From the NCBI GenBank assembly GCA_947306425.1, contig CAMZGO010000002.1:62001-126000 (forward strand): a DNA stretch of 64,000 nt, in the 5' to 3' direction. Shown here in pieces: positions 8,574-16,498 of this stretch. How positions within the stretch are numbered: position 1 is the stretch's first letter; the number at the start of each line of letters is the position of its first letter. A program made the position numbers and the translations under genes. The DNA comes from an uncultured Elusimicrobia bacterium. Its GTDB lineage: Bacteria; Elusimicrobiota; Elusimicrobia; Elusimicrobiales; Elusimicrobiaceae. Under the pieces are notes generated by a model. It saw nothing but the letters and a program-made list of their open reading frames with translations, made no database searches and had not been told where the DNA came from.

Positions 8574-9449
8574 ATGAAAAATTTTATTGATTGTTTAAAA
8601 ATTTTATTTTTTTGTTTGTTAATTGCTATATTAATATCAGGTGGTTTTACGGCAATGTTAGCACTATTTGAACCCTTGTTAATTCTACTTTGTTGGGTAA
8701 TTATCATAGCTTTTATAGTTACTTCGTCACAAGCGCCATATATCTATTCTTTAAAATCAAAAAAAAGAGCATCTTTAGTATATGCTCTATTTGCTTTTCT
8801 TATTTTAATTGTAATGTTTATTGAGCCAAAGAACGGCATTTCATTATTATCCCCTTTAGGAGCATTAGCTTTATTATGGCTTAAAGATTACCACAAAGAT
8901 GAATTAATATCAAGCATAATATATGGAGAAATATCTAATATTTCCTCATTAATAAACCAAAAAAAGAATTTAGAACATGCTGATAAGAATGGGAGAACCC
9001 CTCTGTTTTATGCTGTGGCATATGATAGAAAGGAAATAGTAAAATTGCTTATTTCTAAAGGGGCAAAAATTAATATAACAGACAAAAAAGGAAACACACC
9101 TATATATTATGCTAAAAATAAAGAAATGAAAGAACTCCTAATCTCTAATGGAGCCCAAAAAAGAAATATTAATAGTTATTTATATTCATTACGAATTCTT
9201 GCTTATGGTTTAATCATTATAAATATATTTTCATCATTTTATTATTATCAAACTATTCCCTCAATAATTGTTTTAGCTTTTTTGCCTTGTAGATTCTCAA
9301 AAATTCTATTATTCATAGTAAATTTTATGGCTACTTATTCTCTCGCCATTCTTTTTGATCCGCCTAATTCTACATTTTTGTATGAAATATCTGTACTAGC
9401 AATTTGTTTGATAATCAATATTAAAAGTTCAAAAGTTTTTTATAAATAG
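8574..9449 (+). CDS. Membrane protein with central ankyrin repeats
   Basis: 291 residues. Three hydrophobic segments fill residues 8-90, a soluble centre (about 110-200) holds two clear ankyrin repeats (GRTPLFYAVAYDRKEIVKLL and KGNTPIYYAKNKEMKELL plus SNGAQ), and two or three more membrane segments end the protein. The layout suggests a membrane-held protein-protein interaction module. It lies alone between integrase and Fic genes, with a TATAAT at about 16 nt before the ATG and AAAGG between. Low GC matches the accessory region. No enzymatic motif is visible. Confidence 0.75.
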   Translation: MKNFIDCLKILFFCLLIAILISGGFTAMLALFEPLLILLCWVIIIAFIVTSSQAPYIYSLKSKKRASLVYALFAFLILIVMFIEPKNGISLLSPLGALALLWLKDYHKDELISSIIYGEISNISSLINQKKNLEHADKNGRTPLFYAVAYDRKEIVKLLISKGAKINITDKKGNTPIYYAKNKEMKELLISNGAQKRNINSYLYSLRILAYGLIIINIFSSFYYYQTIPSIIVLAFLPCRFSKILLFIVNFMATYSLAILFDPPNSTFLYEISVLAICLIINIKSSKVFYK

Positions 9450-9554
9450 TATCACATATTTTGACAGGTACTGCTTACGGTGTTACTTTAGTCTTTTGGT
9501 TTAAAATCGCTGCCAACAACAGTCGGGTTTTCCCTTTTCCCTATACAATTCAAT

Positions 9555-9621
9555 TTATCGGCAAAATTCTAAATTTATTTGACAAATAACCCTTGACTTT
9601 TTGCCGATAATCTATTATCAT
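9555..9621 (+). promoter_or_regulatory. Promoter and operator-like inverted repeat of the HTH-Fic gene
   Basis: TTGACT (9593-9598), 17 nt, TATCAT (9616-9621). A perfect 12-bp inverted repeat, TTATCGGCAAAA (9555-9566) and TTTTGCCGATAA (9599-9610), places its right arm exactly in the -35/-10 spacer. A protein bound to it would block RNA polymerase; the encoded protein's own HTH is the obvious candidate. Confidence 0.65.
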
Positions 9622-9640
9622 TTAATAAAGGGAGTAAAAT

Positions 9641-10531
9641 ATGAAATATCTTTCAGTAGCCCAAATTGCAAAAATGTGGAAACGCTCCGAGAGGAGTGTC
9701 CGCAATTATTGTGCTAACGGGCAAATACAAGGGGCCGTTTTAAGCGGCAAAACTTGGCAAATACCCGAAAATGCCACTAAACCGGAAAGAAGTAATAAAC
9801 ATAAAAATATCCCTACTACTTTATTTGAAATTATTAAAGCAGAAAAATCTTCCAAATTACATGGTGGAATATATCACAAAATACAGGTTGATTTAACTTA
9901 TAATTCTAACCATATCGAAGGCAGTAAATTAACGGAAGACCAAACACGCCTTATTTTTGAAACAAATACTCTTGGAGTTGAAAGTAACGGAGTCAAAATA
10001 GATGATGTTATCGAAACAGCGAATCACTTCAAGTGTATTGATATGATTATTGATAACGCCAATTGTAAAATAAGCGAAAGGTTTATAAAAGAACTGCATA
10101 AAACCCTAAAAAACGGAACTACCGATAGCCGTAAAGATTGGTTTACCGTAGGCGATTATAAAAAACTGCCAAATGAGGTTGGCGGACACGAAACAACAAA
10201 ACCCGAGCAGGTGGCAAAGGAAATAAGACATTTATTAAGCACTTATAACAACTTAGAAAACAAAACTTTTGACGACTTGCTTGATTTCCACCATAAGTTT
10301 GAGGCTATTCACCCTTTTCAAGACGGTAATGGCCGCATAGGCAGATTACTTCTATTCAAAGAATGCTTAAAAACCGGTATCGTGCCTTTCATAATTTCAG
10401 ATGACTTAAAAATGTTCTACTACAAGGGTTTACAAGAGTGGCCCAAAAACAAAGAACGTCTTAGAGATACTTGCTTAACCGCTCAAGATAGGTTTAAAAC
10501 TATTCTTGATTACTTCAAAATAAGATATTAA
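9641..10531 (+). CDS. HTH-fused Fic-domain protein (AMPylase, class II)
   Basis: 296 residues. Residues 1-50 are an HTH of the same type as in the Dam gene at 478 (YLSVAQIAKMWKRSERSVRNY, then TWQIPE). The Fic core carries HPFQDGNGRIGR (about 225-236), the complete catalytic loop HPFxxGNGRxxR, and upstream SNHIEG (about 88-93), which fits the autoinhibitory (S/T)xxxE(G/N) motif of class II Fic proteins. It is predicted to transfer AMP from ATP to a target protein, self-restrained by the inhibitory Glu. AAAGGGAG precedes the ATG. The promoter is overlapped by a 12-bp inverted repeat, consistent with autoregulation by the HTH. Confidence 0.92.
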   Translation: MKYLSVAQIAKMWKRSERSVRNYCANGQIQGAVLSGKTWQIPENATKPERSNKHKNIPTTLFEIIKAEKSSKLHGGIYHKIQVDLTYNSNHIEGSKLTEDQTRLIFETNTLGVESNGVKIDDVIETANHFKCIDMIIDNANCKISERFIKELHKTLKNGTTDSRKDWFTVGDYKKLPNEVGGHETTKPEQVAKEIRHLLSTYNNLENKTFDDLLDFHHKFEAIHPFQDGNGRIGRLLLFKECLKTGIVPFIISDDLKMFYYKGLQEWPKNKERLRDTCLTAQDRFKTILDYFKIRY

Positions 10532-10815
10532 CTAAACCGTAAAACTACATTCGCAGAAAAGTGCACACAAGGCTACTTCTTAAGCTGGGTGGCCTGTTCC
10601 CGGCTAAACAGCATGAAATCGCCTGACGTTTTGGATACAGGGGCTTTTTGCCAACATGCGATTTAAACGCCCGCTAGCAAGTACCTATTTTTGATAATTT
10701 CATACGGAAAATACCCCGAATTCAGCACTTTTTGTATAAAAATTACCGTATCAATTAAATTAGTTTCGTCTGAATTAAAAATAGAATTTAGTAGTGACAT
10801 CTATTCCTAGAAGAA
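10532..10815. other. Non-coding gap between Fic gene and five-gene defence operon
   Basis: No gene seen. 10560-10680 is visibly richer in G and C than its surroundings and contains an interrupted palindrome AAATCGC...TTGG / CCAA...GCGATTT (about 10616-10664). At 10723-10738 lies one copy of the motif CAGCACTTTTTGTATA, which recurs three times at 15378-15672 on the other side of the operon. The palindrome resembles a recombination site in shape, but I find no integron core boxes. Confidence 0.4.
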
Positions 10816-11370
10816 TCAATTCTTTTTTGCTTTGTCCATTAATTTAGAAACTACTTTTCTATTTTTATCAGTGTCTTTTAAATAGGGTAAAGAAACTACC
10901 CCACCTACAGCATACAAGTCTAGAGAACAATATCCTCCTATTTTTCCACCAATTGATTGATACATTTCTATATTATTTAAATCTTTGAGGTATAACTTAT
11001 CATACTTTACCCATAACAAACCTCTCCTCACTGTAATAGATGTTTTATCTTTCCAAATTTTAACAAATAACGAGCCAAAACAGTCCTTAACATCTTTTAA
11101 TGAATATAGGAGAGGTAAAACGAAAATAGAAAACAAAATACTAGAATCAAAACCGCCTTGTAACCAATCCTTATGACTAGCTAAGTATTTTCCAATAAAA
11201 TTTAAACCCCAAAACAAAATGCAAACTAACAATACTTTCCCTATCAATTTAATAATTTCTTCCAAATATTGATATCTAGCAACATCCAACTCATAACAAT
11301 TTTCTGTATTTTCAAACAATTCTCGTAAACGTTTTTGTTTCATAATTATTCTTTTGCTATATTTCCCCAT
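10816..11370 (-). CDS. Small membrane protein with bPH2-like domain, last gene of defence operon
   Basis: 184 residues (or 175 from the ATG at 11343). Two membrane helices lie at about 38-63 and 75-95, then a C-terminal domain ITVRRGLLWVKYDKLYLKDL...IGGKIGGYCSLDLYAVGG resembling bacterial PH (bPH2/YdbS-like) folds. The gene overlaps the preceding small membrane gene by 14 bp, so translation is probably coupled. It ends the operon headed by the RloA-like ATPase and may provide the membrane-targeted part of that system; this is inferred from position only. Confidence 0.55.
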   Translation of the reverse strand: MGKYSKRIIMKQKRLRELFENTENCYELDVARYQYLEEIIKLIGKVLLVCILFWGLNFIGKYLASHKDWLQGGFDSSILFSIFVLPLLYSLKDVKDCFGSLFVKIWKDKTSITVRRGLLWVKYDKLYLKDLNNIEMYQSIGGKIGGYCSLDLYAVGGVVSLPYLKDTDKNRKVVSKLMDKAKKN

Positions 11371-11848
11371 TTATAATATCTTTAAAACGTCCAAAGTTAA
11401 TACCATCATTTACAATATGTTTTCTATAAATTATCAAACTTTTTTTGTTCAAATCTACTAATTTATTTCTAGCATTACATATTTTTTCAGCCTTTTCTTT
11501 TCTAATATTATCATCATAAGCATCTGCTAAATCTATTTCATTATATTCTATGGTGGCAATAACATTATAAACTTGAAATGTAAAATCCACTACATCCTTA
11601 TGTAAAAATAATACAGAATTTTGAAATACTTCCTTAACCTCTTCATAATCATTCGTAGTTACAACGCCACTAATCATAACCCTTCCTATAATCTCTCTTA
11701 TACTTTTGCAATTGTCTATATACATCTTGCGAATTTCTGAATCATATCTATAATTGAACAAGGCAACTGCTTTATATGTTGCCCATATAATACCACCTAG
11801 AATGAAAATACTTGATATTAAATCTATAACACTTTTAGCTAATTCCAT
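11357..11848 (-). CDS. Small protein with one N-terminal membrane helix, defence operon
   Basis: 163 residues. One membrane helix at about 8-28, then a helical, charged cytoplasmic domain with no motif I recognise. GGGGT precedes the ATG. It sits 29 bp after the second ATPase gene and overlaps the next membrane gene, so the three are expressed together. A membrane-bound partner of a nearby ATPase is a plausible role, not shown by the sequence. Confidence 0.6.
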   Translation of the reverse strand: MELAKSVIDLISSIFILGGIIWATYKAVALFNYRYDSEIRKMYIDNCKSIREIIGRVMISGVVTTNDYEEVKEVFQNSVLFLHKDVVDFTFQVYNVIATIEYNEIDLADAYDDNIRKEKAEKICNARNKLVDLNKKSLIIYRKHIVNDGINFGRFKDIINGEI

Positions 11849-11877
11849 TTGTTAGTTTATACCCCTACTTATAATTT

Positions 11878-13290
11878 TTAACTTCTTAAAATTGTACGCA
11901 TTTGCTCAATATTTTCTTCTAATTCTTTTTTAGAGTATGGTGAATTTAAAGTATTTTCCGGATGATGTATAGAGTTACGAATATAGCAAATCCGTGAACA
12001 TTGAATTTCTTGTCCATCGCGTGCATCTATCCATTCTGTATCTAAAGAGATACCTATTGCTTTTAATTTTTCATCCACAACCCTAGATTTTGATGTATCA
12101 AAGTGTTCCATTAGTTCCCCATATAATTCATTAAAATATTCCTCTGTTGCCAAATCAAATGCTAAGTAATTTATTTCATTCGCAGATATATAGGGTAATA
12201 CTCGCCAGGAATCATCAAAATTTATAAAATCTCCATCTTTACATTTGAAAATATGAGTATTAGCTTTAGTATATTGAAATATCTGTTTCAGCAATAATGG
12301 AGAATGTGTAGTAATAAAAACCTGTGATTTAGCAGATAATTCAAATAAAATTTTTACAAATTCTTCTTGAAGATGGGGATGTAAATGTAATTCAGGTTCA
12401 TCTATTAAAATAACAACTTCATTCTCATCTCTTTTTATATTTTCTAATAAATAAATTAAGGAAAACATCATTTCAAAACCACTTCCAATCTTATTAAGCG
12501 GTAAGAAAATATGAGAAGGCGTAGTATGGGCTAGAAAGGACTGATTAAAAGGTCTCATTGGGTCCATCAATTTTAGTTCTATATTTACCCCTGAGCATTC
12601 GCGGAATTTTTTAATAGCATTTCCAAGTATACGACAATCTAAATGTTGTTTTAATTCCGTTAACTTTTGCTCAATCAATTCTGTGGATATATCTTTTTGA
12701 ATAACCTGCCTATTAAGATCCTCCATAATTCGATCAAACTTAGTATCATTAAATGTTCCCGTCTTAATAGCATAGTTTCTATTTCTCTCTATATAAACCA
12801 ATTCAATATTATCAAATCTATTCCCTATCCAGGGATTTTTTACTGATACTCTTAAATCTACAGCTCCATCTTTAGGTTTATCTTCCCCATCAGCTTTTAT
12901 TACTTCTAAATCATGTACAAGCATAGAAGATAAATAATTTGTATTTCTTTCTCTTTCTTTAGCTGTAAACAAAAACCCCTTTCCTTTAAAAATTGTTTTA
13001 GGCATTACTCCTAAATATTCAAATGGTTTATCCGCAATGATTTCTATTTTAATTTCCTTGTTTGGTTGATTCAGATCAGAAATATTAACAGTATCTCCCT
13101 TGTACTCCGACATACAAAGAGACACGGCATCTAATATGGTAGTTTTTCCAGTACCATTCTCACCTACAAAAACATTTAATCCTGACCCATTTTCTTTAGT
13201 GGGAATATTGAGTCCTTCTAGTTGAAAAGGAGTTTGCTCTGAAAATGGATAAATTCTGAAATTATTAATCTTTATCTTTTTAATAAACAT
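11878..13290 (-). CDS. AAA/ABC-type ATPase (RecF/OLD-like) with C-terminal HEPN-like motif
   Basis: 470 residues. N-terminal KIKINNFRIYPF and Walker A GENGTGKTT (43-51), later VVILIDEPELHLHP (Walker B with signature, about 305-318) and FITTHSP (switch His) show an SMC/RecF-type ATPase of the AAA_15/21 group. The last 60 residues leave the ATPase fold and contain CYIRNSIHHPEN (about 430-441), where R-N-S-I-H-H fits the RNase motif Rx4H of HEPN domains, followed by a helical end. An ATPase that controls an attached RNase is a common toxin design, so I infer an abortive-infection effector. The HEPN assignment rests on one short motif. Confidence 0.75.
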   Translation of the reverse strand: MFIKKIKINNFRIYPFSEQTPFQLEGLNIPTKENGSGLNVFVGENGTGKTTILDAVSLCMSEYKGDTVNISDLNQPNKEIKIEIIADKPFEYLGVMPKTIFKGKGFLFTAKERERNTNYLSSMLVHDLEVIKADGEDKPKDGAVDLRVSVKNPWIGNRFDNIELVYIERNRNYAIKTGTFNDTKFDRIMEDLNRQVIQKDISTELIEQKLTELKQHLDCRILGNAIKKFRECSGVNIELKLMDPMRPFNQSFLAHTTPSHIFLPLNKIGSGFEMMFSLIYLLENIKRDENEVVILIDEPELHLHPHLQEEFVKILFELSAKSQVFITTHSPLLLKQIFQYTKANTHIFKCKDGDFINFDDSWRVLPYISANEINYLAFDLATEEYFNELYGELMEHFDTSKSRVVDEKLKAIGISLDTEWIDARDGQEIQCSRICYIRNSIHHPENTLNSPYSKKELEENIEQMRTILRS

Positions 13291-13328
13291 TTTATTATAG
13301 TTCCTGTATTCTTTTCTTTAAAGTTATT

Positions 13329-13904
13329 TCATTTATCTCCAAATATTGATAAAATTAAACTAATTGTCTCGTTGTTTGATTTTTCAAGTTTTTCTTTGGG
13401 TAAATTTTTCTTATAAAATTCTTTTTCCTTATCAAGATCGCCGCCACATTTTGTATGGCCGTCAAATGCATTTTTGTATTTCTTTGTGTCAGCTGTTTTA
13501 TCAAGATGAATATTAAATAAAGACAGAATTAAACCTTCAAAGGCCCGTGGATTAGAAACAATCAATATTGGATTTCTATTGTCTTTATTATATGTCTTTT
13601 GTAAATCCTTATCCGAAACTGATGCATCAAACTTTTGTCTCCAACACTCTTCTAAACTTCTTCTAACTTCAGAGGATAATTTTACATCTTCATCAAACCA
13701 AGCAAAAGATTTATCATAACTAGACTTCCTTATAGCTCTTTCTACAATACTATCAGAATCTCCGCCGAACTTTCTCTCTACCGTTATATGACTTGTTTCA
13801 GGATTGTAGAAAAGGTCACATAGGTAATCAAAAAAAGCGAGTTCTCTTTTACCCTCAAGAGAAACGGAAACTGTTGTCTTTACTTTCCGATGTTTTTTTA
13901 CCAT
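13329..13904 (-). CDS. RloB / AbiLii-like protein
   Basis: 191 residues. It opens with VSLEGKRELAFFDYLCDLF, the V-E-G-x-x-E-x-x-Y/F motif of the Toprim-like RloB family, followed by ERKFGGDSDSIVERA and AWFDEDVK, the acidic core seen in RloB. Start overlaps the RloA-like stop (TAATG), which indicates translational coupling. RloB-like proteins partner AAA_15 ATPases in RloAB/AbiL systems and are presumed nucleases or effectors. The Toprim acidic residues appear intact. Function in this organism is inferred from the pair. Confidence 0.85.
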   Translation of the reverse strand: MVKKHRKVKTTVSVSLEGKRELAFFDYLCDLFYNPETSHITVERKFGGDSDSIVERAIRKSSYDKSFAWFDEDVKLSSEVRRSLEECWRQKFDASVSDKDLQKTYNKDNRNPILIVSNPRAFEGLILSLFNIHLDKTADTKKYKNAFDGHTKCGGDLDKEKEFYKKNLPKEKLEKSNNETISLILSIFGDK

Positions 13905-15127
13905 TATATTCTCCTAATATTTCCAATAGCACCATATGCTCCGGCTAGATATTTATTGCAGAAATTATCATCATTGCGAACTCCTTCGACATCATCGAGC
14001 CTATATATTTCAGAAGATAATTCTTCATTCTTTTCTACTAAGTATATCTGGGTTTTATTTCTGTCCTCCAAAAGTAACGGTATGTGTGTTGAAAATATGA
14101 TTTGGGCATGTTTTTGATTATTTGAATCATCTGCAAATAATTTAATTAATTCGCGAATTACCATAGGGTGAATACTTGTTTCAATTTCATCACTTACTAA
14201 AATGCCGCCTTTTTCCAAAGTTTGAAAAATTCTATCTAATAATAGCAACATTCTTTGGGTACCATTGGATTCATTAAAGAAATCTAGATCAAAAGTACTT
14301 TCACCGCTGGAATGTTTGAAAATAATATTCTTTACTTGTCTTACATCGCCGTGGTTAGTAACATTGGTAAACGGAACATACTCGTCCTTGTCGACGATAT
14401 CTTCTATACTAAAATCCATTCTTCTTAAGAATTTAAGTATTTTAGAAAATCTCTCTGAATTTTTATCTATAGTATTTCTTAATTGAAGGAATATTTGTGT
14501 TGAATCTTGCATGCTTTTACCTAAAAAACCTAAATTAGATTCAAATTTAGTTAATTCTGTTAAACCGAACTCCGGAAGATGCCCTGTATTCTGTAAAAAA
14601 GAGAATAAAGATATATTTTTACGCATTGCAAAACGATCCTTGTCTCCCTTATTCAACATAGGCAAATTAAAGTGCATAAAATTATCTTCTGTCTCTGTCC
14701 TTTTTAATTCATAAACGACTGAATATCCGCGTTGCTTCTTTTCTCCTAAGAATTCATACTGCACCCCCTTACGGGATATATCTAACTTGTACTGAAACTC
14801 TCTATTGTTATTTTCAAATATCATTTCAAATGATGAAATATCACTTTTAGATAACTTATGAGGCATTACACCCAAAATAGAAACTTTCCCATTGGGTAAC
14901 ATTTCATAAGAATTTTTTACAAACCATAAACAAAAAGACAAAGCTTTTAATACATTTGTTTTACCAGAAGCATTATGACCAACAATTGCAATTGTATTAT
15001 TTAATAAATTACCACATTCAGATAAAAATGAAGAATCATCCTTTTTATCCTTTTTGGTTATGCTAAAAGATATCTCTTGCTCTTCTTTTATGCTATAAAA
15101 ATTTTTAACCTTAAAATTTATTATCAT
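13904..15127 (-). CDS. RloA / AbiLi-like AAA_15 ATPase, head of five-gene operon
   Basis: 407 residues from ATG 15127, chosen because GGAGG lies 8 nt upstream; the ATG at 15142 would place that SD inside the gene. N-terminal INFKVKNFYSIKEEQEISF is the typical AAA_15 opening. Walker A is GHNASGKTN, and GILVSDEIETSIHP with IIFSTHIP gives Walker B and the switch His. The gene pair RloA-RloB corresponds to AbiL/RloAB abortive-infection systems. Here the pair is followed by a second ATPase and two membrane proteins, an arrangement I do not know as a described type. Promoter at 15152-15180. Confidence 0.88.
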   Translation of the reverse strand: MIINFKVKNFYSIKEEQEISFSITKKDKKDDSSFLSECGNLLNNTIAIVGHNASGKTNVLKALSFCLWFVKNSYEMLPNGKVSILGVMPHKLSKSDISSFEMIFENNNREFQYKLDISRKGVQYEFLGEKKQRGYSVVYELKRTETEDNFMHFNLPMLNKGDKDRFAMRKNISLFSFLQNTGHLPEFGLTELTKFESNLGFLGKSMQDSTQIFLQLRNTIDKNSERFSKILKFLRRMDFSIEDIVDKDEYVPFTNVTNHGDVRQVKNIIFKHSSGESTFDLDFFNESNGTQRMLLLLDRIFQTLEKGGILVSDEIETSIHPMVIRELIKLFADDSNNQKHAQIIFSTHIPLLLEDRNKTQIYLVEKNEELSSEIYRLDDVEGVRNDDNFCNKYLAGAYGAIGNIRRI

Positions 15128-15151
15128 TTCATTTTCCTCCATTTATAAGAA

Positions 15152-15180
15152 ATATTAACATTTTTTTGTTAAAAAATCAA
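15152..15180 (-). promoter_or_regulatory. Promoter of the RloA-like operon with embedded dyad
   Basis: Minus strand: TTGATT (15175-15180), 17 nt, TAATAT (15152-15157). The spacer contains the dyad TTAACA-N6-TGTTAA, a possible operator. GGAGG follows before ATG 15127. Confidence 0.55.
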
Positions 15181-15830
15181 GTTAACACCCGATTTCTAAT
15201 ATGTTTTATTGATTTTTTTAAGTTTAATAAGTTTAATTTTTTTGAAAATTCTAATTAAATATTAGAAACAATAGCACTAAACGAATTCCAATTTATATGG
15301 ATTTGAAAAAGTAAAACATTATAAACTAATCTTTTATGCCTGTTTTTGACAATCTTAGACGAAAAATATCACAAATTCAGTACTTTTTGTATGAAAAAAG
15401 AGACGTGTATTCGTCTAAGACTCCGTCGGTGTATTCGAGAATAACCTATAAATCGAACAGTTGATCATAAATATAGCTTAAAAAATTTTTTTCAAAACAA
15501 AAAAGTTCCCATTTTTCCAGCACTTTTTGTATAAAAAATTAGCGTTTTCTTTGTCTAAACCACCGTCGGTAGATTCATTGTGACATATAAATAGAACAAT
15601 TGATCATAAATATAGCTTAAAAAATTTTTTTCAAAACAAAAAAGTTCCCATTTTTCCAGCACTTTTTGTATAAGAATAGTGTCCTGTCTTCAGGAGAAGA
15701 TTGTCGTGAACACAGCCGTGTTAGGCGCACCATTCGACCATAAGCCATTCTCATACGAGAGTGACCTTTTCCTTATACTTTTTCAACCGTAAGGGTAAAT
15801 ATAAAATGCTATAATAAATAAAGAACTTTT
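15181..15830. repeat. Tandem-repeat region, about 139-bp period, at edge of defence operon
   Basis: Gene-free. A 75-bp block is repeated perfectly at 15461-15535 and 15600-15674 (offset 139). A shorter box CCGTCGGT recurs at 15423 and 15563, and the end motif CAGCACTTTTTGTATA recurs at 15518 and 15657, with a degenerate copy at 15378 and another copy at 10723. The 15378 copy sits inside a 10-bp inverted repeat CTTAGACGAA/TTCGTCTAAG (15354-15363, 15410-15419). Further right (15675-15780) are short hairpins such as TCCTG-TCTT-CAGGA and AACAC-AGCC-GTGTT, then a TATAAT for the next gene. Possible recombination, replication or RNA-level role; no family recognised. Confidence 0.75.
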
Positions 15831-16448
15831 ATGAGAATGTTTATGACGAAATTTATTAAATCCTATGCTTTAGAAATTTATAGTGTAATCTCCATAGCTG
15901 CTTTAGTTGTTGCAGGAATTATTGGGGATTTGTCCGTATTACAAAAGTTTGTGATTGTTTATATCTTCCTTTTTGTTCTGCATGAATGGGAAGAAATGCA
16001 TTACCCCGGCGGTTTTGCCGATTTAATTGCGAAGATGTTAGGGTTTGAACTTACCGCAGATATAAAAAAAGCCAGCCGTATCCCTACAAGCATTTTGCTA
16101 TTAACATTCACTCTTACACCACTTATTTTGCATAAATATCCTTTAGCTATTTTGCCTCTTGCGTTTTTGGGATTATTTGAAGGCATAATACATATCTTGG
16201 CAATTAAACTTTTTAAATGTCCCAAATTCTATTCCCCCGGGTTTATAACGGCGGAAATACAGGGTATTGTGAGCATTATTTTATTTAGTTATCTAATAAA
16301 ACACTCCTTAATAACCTATATTGACTTAATTATTGGGTTAGTTATTATGATTGCCTGCTTTGCTACCATGCAAAAGACGCTTACCATGATGATAGGTTTT
16401 AAATATTCCGACCTTCCAAAAATGATTAAAAAGCAGTGGAATAAATAA
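15831..16448 (+). CDS. HXXEE family membrane protein
   Basis: 205 residues with about six membrane helices. HEWEE at about residue 50 gives the HXXEE family its name, and further conserved acid/His residues follow in the helices (FEGIIH). The family is of unknown function, with a metal-binding or membrane-enzyme role suspected. ATG 15831 is preceded by AAAGAAC; an in-frame ATG at 15843 is also possible. It stands alone between the repeat region and a terminator, marking the edge of the island. Confidence 0.8.
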   Translation: MRMFMTKFIKSYALEIYSVISIAALVVAGIIGDLSVLQKFVIVYIFLFVLHEWEEMHYPGGFADLIAKMLGFELTADIKKASRIPTSILLLTFTLTPLILHKYPLAILPLAFLGLFEGIIHILAIKLFKCPKFYSPGFITAEIQGIVSIILFSYLIKHSLITYIDLIIGLVIMIACFATMQKTLTMMIGFKYSDLPKMIKKQWNK

Positions 16449-16449
16449 A

Positions 16450-16487
16450 AACCGCCCTTGCGGTTAAGCAAAGGCGGTCCTTTTTTG
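16450..16487. terminator. Intrinsic terminator between convergent genes
   Basis: Stem ACCGCC-x-TTGC / GCAA-x-GGCGGT with one mismatch and a T-run after the right arm on the plus strand. It can also serve the leftward nitroreductase operon because A residues precede the left arm. Confidence 0.85.
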
Positions 16488-16498
16488 CCTTAATAATT

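Noticed and set aside
10532-15830. Integron attC sites around the RloAB operon
   Set aside because: One GTTAGGC box occurs near 15720, but no partner RYYYAAC box at a proper distance, and the repeats do not have attC architecture.
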